Positions 1 through 5,846 of a stretch of 28,036 nt of DNA are shown piece by piece. The DNA comes from Dokdonella_A sp937902695 (GTDB lineage: Bacteria > Pseudomonadota > Gammaproteobacteria > Xanthomonadales > Rhodanobacteraceae). The notes beneath the pieces were generated by a model. The model was not told the origin of the DNA. It saw only the letters and a list, made by a program, of their open reading frames with translations, and did no database searches. Numbering within the stretch: position 1 is the stretch's first letter; each line of letters starts with the position of its first letter. The position numbers and the translations under genes were made by a program. The stretch is from the NCBI GenBank assembly GCA_048498135.1, contig JBEHYO010000045.1, positions 1 through 28,036 on the forward strand, given 5' to 3'.

Positions 1-96
1 CGCGTGGACGCGGTGGTGGCGCGACTGCCGTTCGCGACCGACCGGTTGCACGTGACGCCCTTGTACGACGAACCCCGCGTGCTCGTGGTGTCCCTG
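1..96 (+). pseudogene. LysR-type substrate-binding domain fragment fused in frame to lpxB (probable chimera)
   Basis: Translating frame 1 from the left edge gives RVDAVVARLPF, then LHVTPLYDEPRVLVV. This pattern (an R-L-P segment, then 'L..PLY-EPRV-V') is typical of the effector-binding domain of LysR-family regulators, where it is normally followed by HPLA. Here it runs straight into LpxB at about nt 95-103. No start codon or other LysR part is in the window. The likeliest explanation is an assembly or read chimera at a contig edge; a real deletion fusion is possible but would inactivate the essential lpxB. The family call rests on pattern recognition only. Confidence 0.5.
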
Positions 97-870
97 GACG
101 CCGATCTCGTGCTGTGTCTTTTTCCGTTCGAGCCGGTGATCTATGCGCGGCACGGCGTGGATGCCGTGTTCGTCGGCCATCCGCTGGCCGACGCATTCGC
201 GCTCGATCCCGCACAGGCGCCCGCGCGCGCCGCGCTCGGCCTTGCGGAGAATGTTCCGGTGCTCGCCATCCTCCCGGGCAGCCGGCTCGGCGAGATCCGG
301 CGGCTGGGTTCCGATTTCGTCGAGGCGGTCGCGCTGCTGCGCAAGGCGCTGCCCGATCTCGACGTCGTCGCGCCGATGGCGAATGCCGCGTGCCGGCATG
401 CGTTCGAAGGCGTCGTGAAGAGCCGGCGGATCGCAGCCGGTGCGCAGGACACGATCCGCCTCGTCGACGGCCACGCGCACGAAGCCATGATCGCCGCCGA
501 TGCCGTGCTGCTCGCGTCCGGCACCGCGGCGCTCGAAGCGATGCTCGCGAAGCGGCCGATGGTGGTCGCGTACCGCGTATCGCCGCTGACGTATCGCATC
601 GTGACCGGTCTGCACATGCTCGAGGTGAGCCGCTATTCGCTGCCGAACGTGCTTGCCGGTCGCGATCTCGTGCCCGAGCTCATGCAGGATGCCTGCACGC
701 CCGACGCGCTCGCGGATGCGCTTTTGCCCGCGCTCGCCGAACGGCGCCCGCCGCTGCCGCTCGTCGCCGAGTACCGGCACCTGCATCTCGAGCTCCGCCG
801 CGACGCGAGCCGCTCGGCGGCCGCCGCCGTCGCAGGGCTCGTCGCCGCGCCGCGCGGCGCCGCGGCCTGA
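97..870 (+). CDS. lpxB: Lipid-A-disaccharide synthase LpxB, C-terminal part (5' end missing)
   Basis: LpxB joins UDP-2,3-diacylglucosamine to lipid X to form the lipid A disaccharide, at the inner face of the inner membrane. About 255 residues are present, against about 380 for a full enzyme. They include the family signatures DLVLCLFPFEP, FVGHPLAD, LPGSRLGEIRR (the GSR-x-x-EI nucleotide-sugar loop), the LLASGTAALEA stretch and YRVSPLTYRI. The N-terminal third is absent. The reading frame stays open to the left edge, but residues encoded by nt 4-96 do not look like LpxB, which at that point should show a SPxVWAW-type motif; they resemble a LysR-type substrate-binding domain. The native start is therefore not in the window, and the first homologous base is near 97. 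Stop TGA at 868. The gene is followed 66 bp later by a membrane enzyme rather than directly by rnhB. Confidence 0.93.
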   Translation, partial: DADLVLCLFPFEPVIYARHGVDAVFVGHPLADAFALDPAQAPARAALGLAENVPVLAILPGSRLGEIRRLGSDFVEAVALLRKALPDLDVVAPMANAACRHAFEGVVKSRRIAAGAQDTIRLVDGHAHEAMIAADAVLLASGTAALEAMLAKRPMVVAYRVSPLTYRIVTGLHMLEVSRYSLPNVLAGRDLVPELMQDACTPDALADALLPALAERRPPLPLVAEYRHLHLELRRDASRSAAAAVAGLVAAPRGAAA

Positions 871-936
871 CCGCGCTGCACTGCGCATTGACGCTGGGCG
901 GTCTCGTCAGCACGATGCGCGCGTGACGATGCCCGC

Positions 937-2673
937 ATGCTGAGCCGAATGGTGGACACGCCGCGCCGCGTGCGCGCGCTTCGTCTCTTCGCGCTCGTCG
1001 CGTTCGGCGCTCTGGTCGCGTTCGGGCCGCTGACCGAGCATACCTGGCCGGAACGCCTCTTCACGGTCACGCTCGTGATCGCCACCACGCTCTGCATCGT
1101 ATTCGCAACCGCGCGCGTCGCCTTCGCGCTGCTCGTCGCCGCGCTCGCGTTCGGCGCGCTCATCGTTGCCGGCGCGCTGAAGTTCACGTACCTGCAGACG
1201 CCGGTGCTCGCGCCCGATCTCGAGTACTTCGTCAACAAGGACACGATCGGCGTCATCGCGCGCTATCCGTTTCTTGCCGGCGTCTGCATCGCCGCGATCG
1301 TGCTGATCCCGGCGCTCTTGATCGTCGCGTTCTTCGGCGAGCCGCCTTCGCTGCTGCGCGATCGTCCCGTCGCCGTGCGCGCTTCGGTGCGCATCCTCGG
1401 CGCGCTCGCCGCCGCCGCCGTGCTCGTGGTCAGCCTGATGCCTACCGGCCCGTTCTGGCGCGTCTTCAACAAGCCGATGTGGATCACGATCAACGACAAG
1501 AGCTTCCTGACCGATTTCTTCACGTCGTTCAACGACACCGTGGTCACGCGGCCCGAGATTCCCGCGAAGATCGACTACAAGCCCGGCTGGAAGCTCGAGC
1601 GCCCGCTGCAGGCGCCGGCGACCAAGCCCGATGTCGTCGCGATCCTCGAGGAATCGACGTTCGATCCGCGCATCCTCAAGGCCTGCACGCTGCCCGAATG
1701 CAAGCGCAGGATGTTCGACGCCGACAAGTACACGCGCGCGCATGGCCTTTTGACCGTGCACACGTTCGGCGGCGGCACGTGGACGAGCGAGTTCGCGGTC
1801 CTCACCGGCCTTGCGCACACGCTGTTCGGCGCGGCCGGCCTCTACGCGCCTTACAACCTCGCGCCGCGCGTCGACCACACGCTGCCGCGCATGCTGCGCG
1901 CGGCGGGCTATCGCGCGATCGCGATCTACCCGATGACCGGCGATTTCCTCAACGCCCGCAACGCGTACGACTACTACGGCTTCGACGCGTTCTACGACGG
2001 CACCGAATACGGCCTCGGCTGGGAGAGCCGCGACGCCGACCTGCTCAAGGTCTTCGAACGCATCTATGCCGACGAGAAGCGTGAGCGCCCCGACCAGCCG
2101 CTTTTCGTGTTCATGCTGACGCTGCATCAGCACGGCCCGCACATGACGCCGCTGAAGGAACTGCCCGCGCCGTACGACAAGCCGCTCTTCCCCGGCACGT
2201 TCCGGCCGAAGGATCTCGACGACTGGCTGAACCTCAACCTCGGCAACTATCTCGAGCGCCTGCAGCAGTCCGATGCGATGATGGCCGATCTCGAAAAAAT
2301 GCTGCTCGGCGGCGACAAGCCGGTCGTGCTGATGCACTTCGGCGACCACCAGCCGTCGTTCGACGGCGCGATCCACGCGATACCGAAGCAGGTGCCGAAG
2401 GAAGCCGGGCCGAACTCGAGCATGGTCACGTACTACAGCATCAAATCGAATTACCCCGTCAAGCGCAAGTTCGACTACCCTGTGCTCGACATCGCGTTCC
2501 TCGGCGCGCTCACGCTCGACATCGCCGGCGTGCCGAAGGATCCGTTCTACCAGGCCAACACGTTGCTGCGCGAGCGGTGCAAGGGACGCTATCTCGACTG
2601 CAAGGACACGAACATGGTCGCGTCATATCACGACTACGTGTTCAACAAGATCAAGGATCTTCGCGAAGAATGA
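937..2673 (+). CDS. LTA synthase-like phosphoglycerol/phosphoethanolamine transferase, sulfatase fold, membrane-bound
   Basis: This is a 578-residue inner-membrane enzyme. Five hydrophobic helices lie at about residues 14-32, 40-58, 62-82, 110-134 and 150-168, followed by a large catalytic domain that should face the periplasm. The domain has the alkaline-phosphatase/sulfatase hallmarks: E238-E239 in VVAILEES (metal ligand), GGGTWTSEF with T281 aligning with the catalytic threonine of LtaS, and HFGDHQ at 467-472 (metal ligands). Enzymes of this group move phosphoglycerol, phosphoethanolamine or similar groups onto glycans or lipid A. The substrate cannot be read from sequence, and position next to lpxB only hints at envelope glycolipids. 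The start is uncertain: ATG 937 and ATG 949 both lack a convincing ribosome site. The stop overlaps the rnhB start (ATGA), so the two are probably co-translated. Confidence 0.85.
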   Translation: MLSRMVDTPRRVRALRLFALVAFGALVAFGPLTEHTWPERLFTVTLVIATTLCIVFATARVAFALLVAALAFGALIVAGALKFTYLQTPVLAPDLEYFVNKDTIGVIARYPFLAGVCIAAIVLIPALLIVAFFGEPPSLLRDRPVAVRASVRILGALAAAAVLVVSLMPTGPFWRVFNKPMWITINDKSFLTDFFTSFNDTVVTRPEIPAKIDYKPGWKLERPLQAPATKPDVVAILEESTFDPRILKACTLPECKRRMFDADKYTRAHGLLTVHTFGGGTWTSEFAVLTGLAHTLFGAAGLYAPYNLAPRVDHTLPRMLRAAGYRAIAIYPMTGDFLNARNAYDYYGFDAFYDGTEYGLGWESRDADLLKVFERIYADEKRERPDQPLFVFMLTLHQHGPHMTPLKELPAPYDKPLFPGTFRPKDLDDWLNLNLGNYLERLQQSDAMMADLEKMLLGGDKPVVLMHFGDHQPSFDGAIHAIPKQVPKEAGPNSSMVTYYSIKSNYPVKRKFDYPVLDIAFLGALTLDIAGVPKDPFYQANTLLRERCKGRYLDCKDTNMVASYHDYVFNKIKDLREE

Positions 2674-3374
2674 ACGCCGTTTCGCCGCTGCCGGAGAGGA
2701 CCACGGTTCGCGTGCAGCGCTGGATCGAGCGCCTGCACCGAAGCGCCCGGCGGCACGGCGCCGAAAGCCACGCCGCGCTCGCCGGCGTCGACGAAGCGGG
2801 CCGCGGCCCGCTCGCCGGGCCCGTCGTCGTCTCGGCCGTGATCCTCGATCCGCAAAAGCCCATCGTCGGCCTCGCCGATTCGAAAGTCCTTTGCGAGAAC
2901 GATCGCGAGCGGCTCGCGGCGCTGATCCGTGCGCGCGCGCTCGCGTTCTCGGTCGTCGCGGTCGACGTCGACGAGATCGACCGCTACAACATCTTCTGGG
3001 CGACGATGCTCGGCATGCAGCGCGCGCTCGCGGCGCTCGCGCTCGCGCCCGCGTATGCGCTCGTAGACGGTAACCACTTGCCCAAACCGATGCCGTGCCC
3101 GGCGCGTGCGGTCGTCGACGGCGATGCGAAGGAGCCGGCGATCAGTGCGGCATCGATCATCGCCAAGACGGTGCGCGATCGCATGATGTGCGAACTCGAC
3201 AAGGCGCATCCCGGTTATGGCTTCGCGCGTCACAAGGGCTATTCGACGCCGGAGCATTTCGAGGCGCTCGACCGGTTGGGCCCTTGCGTGATCCACCGCA
3301 GGAGCTTTGCGCCTGTCTATGCGAAGTACGCGATGGGCGACCTGTTCGAATCTTCCGCGGAGCGTCACGGCTGA
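2670..3374 (+). CDS. rnhB: Ribonuclease HII
   Basis: RNase HII cuts the RNA strand of RNA-DNA hybrids and excises single ribonucleotides left in DNA. The 234-residue product shows GVDEAGRGPLAGPVV with catalytic D41 and E42, a LADSK loop (68-72), LVDGN with D133, and the GDAKxxxISAASIIAK signature (from residue 151). The end has the usual HKGYSTPEHFEAL and RRSFAP blocks. Its length is slightly above the typical ~200, owing to an N-terminal extension of about 30 residues. ATG 2670 was chosen because it overlaps the previous stop as ATGA and no earlier start lies in a credible context. In most gammaproteobacteria dnaE comes next; here dnaE begins 14.3 kb away, beyond a block of opposite-strand genes. 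Confidence 0.96.
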   Translation: MNAVSPLPERTTVRVQRWIERLHRSARRHGAESHAALAGVDEAGRGPLAGPVVVSAVILDPQKPIVGLADSKVLCENDRERLAALIRARALAFSVVAVDVDEIDRYNIFWATMLGMQRALAALALAPAYALVDGNHLPKPMPCPARAVVDGDAKEPAISAASIIAKTVRDRMMCELDKAHPGYGFARHKGYSTPEHFEALDRLGPCVIHRRSFAPVYAKYAMGDLFESSAERHG

Positions 3375-3458
3375 TCAGTTTTCAGATCGAATGGGCCATT
3401 AGCACTGGGCCCACACGCTCCTTTTTGCGGAATACATCGCTCAACGGATAGTCATGTG
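3375..3458. other. Gap between convergent rnhB and island end; weak hairpin
   Basis: The 84 bases hold no gene. TGGGCC (3392-3397) can pair with GGCCCA (3408-3413), and a T-run follows nine bases later. That is too far for a standard intrinsic terminator, so it is only a weak candidate for ending the plus-strand operon. The sequence GATAGTCATG at 3447-3456 recurs in the same orientation at 17436-17445, at the other edge of the island. Confidence 0.35.
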
Positions 3459-3701
3459 TCATGACTTCTGTGTGAAATGCCCCACCTTGTTGACTGCAGC
3501 AAGGCGTTGGCCGCCCACAGTTTCAGTCTCTTCGCAGTAAACCTCATCGCCTGGCTCAAACTCCCAGGATTCGATTGACACTTCATAGGGCTAATTCAAG
3601 ATTCGGTAGATGTCGTCACGTAGACGGATCGCCCTTACGGGTCGCCAAACATCGACGCCCTCATTGACCAGACGAACATAAATCTGCGTGAAGTCAGTCA
3701 T
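3459..3701 (-). pseudogene. Small protein 'IYVRLxxEGxDVWRPV' type, interrupted by an in-frame amber codon
   Basis: ATG at 3701 starts MTDFTQIYVRLVNEGVDVWR and continues to residue 36, where a TAG at 3591-3593 ends the frame after RILN. Translation past the TAG remains open and coherent for 43 more residues (PYEVSIESWEFEPGDEVYCEE..., ending HFTQKS) before a TGA at 3459. The portion after the stop fits the usual C-terminal half of this small-protein family (acidic, WEF-x-PGD-x-V, then an LVAVE-like end). The intact protein would be about 80 residues. It is the last gene of the Rhs-tail operon. The role is unknown; proteins of this look sit near toxin/immunity clusters, so an accessory immunity role is possible. 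The TAG could be a mutation, a sequencing error or a suppressed codon. A GCGGAG-like ribosome site precedes ATG 3701. Confidence 0.6.
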
Positions 3702-3801
3702 GGCAGATCTCCGCTTCCAGCGGCCGTACCAAAAATCTGGACCGCCCACATGGATTACCCCATTTTCTAGACTGGTAGCGATGTGGCCATCACCGCTTGG
3801 A

Positions 3802-4059
3802 TCAGTATCCAAGCGGGAACCAGATGCCACGCGTCACAACTACGCCCATATTTGGAACTACATGCTTCTGATCCAGCTTGGAAACGTCTACGTTCTCCTC
3901 AACAGTCGCGATCGACGGCTCGTCGCCTCCGAATACCCGCTCTCGTAAGAGCCGTACAGCGTCCTCATAGCTGTAAGCTGTTATCCCGCATCCTAAATTG
4001 AGCGCGCTTAGTCTCGGTAAACTCGAAAACGTAAACCAAAACCGTTTCAGATCTTTCAC
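3802..4059 (-). CDS. Putative immunity protein for the nucleotidyltransferase-type Rhs toxin
   Basis: This is an 85-residue soluble protein with no signal peptide. It starts with GTG at 4059, which overlaps the TGA of the upstream toxin as GTGA and so implies translational coupling. Recognisable blocks are KRFWFTF near the N-terminus, LGCGITAYSYEDAVRLLRE in the middle, and NVDVSKLD, HVVPNMGV and RGIWFP at the end. I recognise the pattern as a family of small uncharacterised proteins but cannot name it. Being encoded immediately after a polymorphic-toxin C-terminal domain is the classical place for the cognate immunity gene, and that is the main support for the call. A cytoplasmic location fits a toxin acting on cytoplasmic nucleotides or RNA. 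Base composition here is clearly lower in G+C than in the chromosomal genes. Confidence 0.6.
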   Translation of the reverse strand: MKDLKRFWFTFSSLPRLSALNLGCGITAYSYEDAVRLLRERVFGGDEPSIATVEENVDVSKLDQKHVVPNMGVVVTRGIWFPLGY

Positions 4060-4722
4060 GGGAAAGCCTCCGGCTCGAACCTAAGGACTGGACCGATGTT
4101 CGGATTTCCAGCGCCAGGAATTATTCCGTGACTTGGGTCAAGACTGGGCAACTTCACTTCGAGGCCTTCGAAGTACTTCAAGCTCGCTGGAGGGACAACA
4201 TAGTCGATGTCGCTTGCGGAAGTTCTAGTGCCCTTGGCCGCGGAACCTACGACCTCCAACGGACGACCAGCATCATTCACTACACCTTGGATTGACTTAA
4301 CTTCAGCGTCCGTCAGGTCACCAACCACACGAGCGCGCCCCGTCAGAGACGCTCCTACAGCAAGTGATGCTCCACCAAGAGCGTCGCTAGCACCCGCTTC
4401 CGCCACCGCATTGACGATCGCCGTCGCCGTCTCCGGATTCGCAAGCGCCGCAGTTCCGCCCTCGACAGCCCCGGGCGGCAACGACCGGCGCCATGACCGC
4501 GACAAGCGCAACGCCGATTGCTGGTCCCAGCCAATCATCCGGACTCGGCGGCGGCGGTTCTGCGCCGGACAGTTCGTATTCGTGCTCGAAGTCGCGCGAC
4601 TCGCGTCCATTCGGATCGAACTTGCTGTACGGATTGTCATCGGCGTACGCATAGCGATTGAAGTAGCTGTCAAAAACATCGCTAACACTGCAGAAGTCTT
4701 GCTCATCGACACCCCTGCCGAT
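4056..4722 (-). pseudogene. Orphan Rhs C-terminal module: core relic plus nucleotidyltransferase-fold toxin, with one frameshift
   Basis: Read from 4722 leftwards, the first frame gives a relic of the Rhs core end (YFNRYAYADDNPYSKFDPNGR region, about 4603-4665) and a linker that runs to VMAPVVAA. Near the CCCCGGG tract at 4469-4475 the sense shifts by one base. The second frame continues as PGAVEGGTAAL through to the stop at 4056. That part carries VVGSAAKGTRTSASDID (4203-4250), which matches the nucleotidyltransferase motif G-S-x(n)-D-h-D. It ends in GNPNIGPVLRFEP, a terminus I associate with Rhs/CDI nucleotidyltransferase toxins. There is no ribosome site or start in the core frame after an in-frame TGA at 4723, as expected for a displaced tail that becomes active only after recombining with the full rhs gene. 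The immunity gene follows with a GTGA overlap. The frameshift may be real or a homopolymer error. Confidence 0.7.
4603..4665 (-). repeat. Rhs core-end repeat, copy 2 (orphan module)
   Basis: These 63 bases match 5775-5837 at about 53 positions by eye and encode nearly the same peptide (FNRYAYADDNPYSKFDPNGR against FNRYAYAEDNPYSKYDPNGR). Similarity stops abruptly on both sides. Such a shared block lets an orphan tail replace the main toxin tail by homologous recombination. Confidence 0.8.
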
Positions 4723-4761
4723 TCACGCACCAAATCTCGATCGAGTGTTCGGTGCCGGGAG

Positions 4762-5241
4762 TCATTTCGTGCCTTCTCGCCTCAGCGAATACGGTTCAAG
4801 CTGAACCCTTCGGTTTAATGCTCGTCCGTCCTCGGTTTCGCCATCATCAAGAGGCCAGTCGATCGACTCACCGGAAGGGCCTCGAAGCTGCTCAAGAGGG
4901 ATACCGTGGTCGAGCAGCCAGTCGAATACCATCTTTGCCCTACGCAAAGACAGCTTCCGACACTCACGTGGCAAACATTCGTTCTTGTCTGCAAAACCCA
5001 TGACTTCTGCACCGATGATCGGATCCTCTTTCAGCGTTTGGAGCAAGCCAAGAAGTACATTCATTTGCTCTTGATCTAGCACCTTGTCGATGTCTGCGGA
5101 GGATTCCGACTGAAGCGGCTTGCCAGCCGGAAAATATATCCGCTTGAACTCTACGGAATAGGCATCGGCTCGATGGATCGATAGGTAGCTAGATAACATT
5201 GCGAGAAGAGCAGCAAAAATCCAAGCGACAATTCTCATCAT
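4762..5241 (-). CDS. OmpA-like periplasmic protein, candidate immunity or partner of the Rhs toxin
   Basis: The 159-residue product has a Sec signal peptide (IVAWIFAALLAML core, cleavage after about ADA-27) and then an OmpA/MotB-type peptidoglycan-binding domain. It keeps the key features: GFADKN with D85 in the place of the Asp of GHTD, LSLRRA with R101, and GES then NRRVQL near the end. There is no lipobox cysteine at the cleavage site, so it is probably free in the periplasm. ATG 5241 was chosen because it overlaps the TGA of the Rhs tail as ATGA and follows a GCGGAG ribosome site. Its place directly after the toxin tail is where an immunity gene is expected; a wall-binding immunity protein would fit a toxin acting in the periplasm. 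A structural or secretion role is the alternative. Confidence 0.72.
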   Translation of the reverse strand: MMRIVAWIFAALLAMLSSYLSIHRADAYSVEFKRIYFPAGKPLQSESSADIDKVLDQEQMNVLLGLLQTLKEDPIIGAEVMGFADKNECLPRECRKLSLRRAKMVFDWLLDHGIPLEQLRGPSGESIDWPLDDGETEDGRALNRRVQLEPYSLRREGTK

Positions 5242-5846
5242 GGGTCTCCGCAACTTCCGGTGTTCTGATTACCGCAGGCTTCATTTACAGAAAGTTCGGC
5301 ACGATCGGCGATGTTCTGTTCGCTTGTTCCGCCCGTGTACGTCCAAGGGTCATCCGACGAAGTAGAGTATTGCAGCGCGTCTTGGTAATAAGCCTGCGTT
5401 GTGTACGCTGACACTTCATTTTCGAATCTTTCCGTACGCGACTCGTCTCCCCTTCCACGCTGCGCGTCCACATACCCGTGTTCGGCTTCGTGTACAGCGT
5501 TCTTCCCCAAGTTTTTTATATCTTTGTCGGGCCTGAGTGTCAGAGTAGTCGTATTGTCTTTCGCGTTGAAAGTGGAATATCCGCCCCTCGAGGAGTCATC
5601 CCTGAACTTGACGATGACGTTGTTTTCGTCGTTTGGTAGTCCGACGAAGCCAGTCGCATGCTTTAGGTTTTCCTGCTGGGGAGTTGTAAGACGAGCGCTC
5701 TCCGTCGCGTTTCTTGCCAAGCCCATGGCTTTCTCAAAAGACTCACAATCTAAGTCGGGACCTACACAAGCGTATCGTCCATTGGGATCGTACTTCGAGT
5801 ACGGATTGTCCTCGGCATACGCATACCGATTGAAGTTCCTGCCGCT
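5238..5846 (-). pseudogene. Rhs toxin tail with HExxH metallopeptidase-like motif, separated from its core by an amber codon
   Basis: Directly after the TAG that ends the main Rhs frame (5847-5849), the same frame stays open for 202 residues. It begins SGRNFNRYAYAEDNPY, which is the normal end of the Rhs core, then DPNGR (5775-5789), which is the second half of the Rhs self-cleavage motif. The tail contains NAVHEAEHGYVDAQ at 5478-5492, a HExxH zinc motif. A glutamate-rich ENEVSAY stretch 20 residues on could supply the third ligand, as in gluzincin-like toxins. The tail ends CGDP, with its stop overlapping the OmpA-like gene. There is no ribosome site for separate expression that I can see. 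As read, the toxin would be made only by amber readthrough, after reversion, or if the TAG is an error. Confidence 0.72.
5775..5837 (-). repeat. Rhs core-end repeat, copy 1 (main gene)
   Basis: This is the partner of the repeat at 4603-4665, in the same orientation and about 1.17 kb apart. Recombination between the copies would delete the HExxH tail and the OmpA-like gene and attach the nucleotidyltransferase tail to the Rhs core. It would leave the TAG at 5847 in place, because that lies upstream of the repeat. Confidence 0.8.

Noticed and set aside
907..2376. 489-codon minus-strand frame opposite the sulfatase-fold gene
   Set aside because: It is a shadow of the real gene, with no motifs and no ribosome site.
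3392..3413. Intrinsic terminator after rnhB
   Set aside because: The 6-bp stem is weak and the T-run is nine bases away, so it was kept only as a note in the gap entry.
4207..4818. 203-codon plus-strand frame in the orphan module
   Set aside because: The minus strand carries the nucleotidyltransferase motif and the Rhs core repeat; this frame has no recognisable content.
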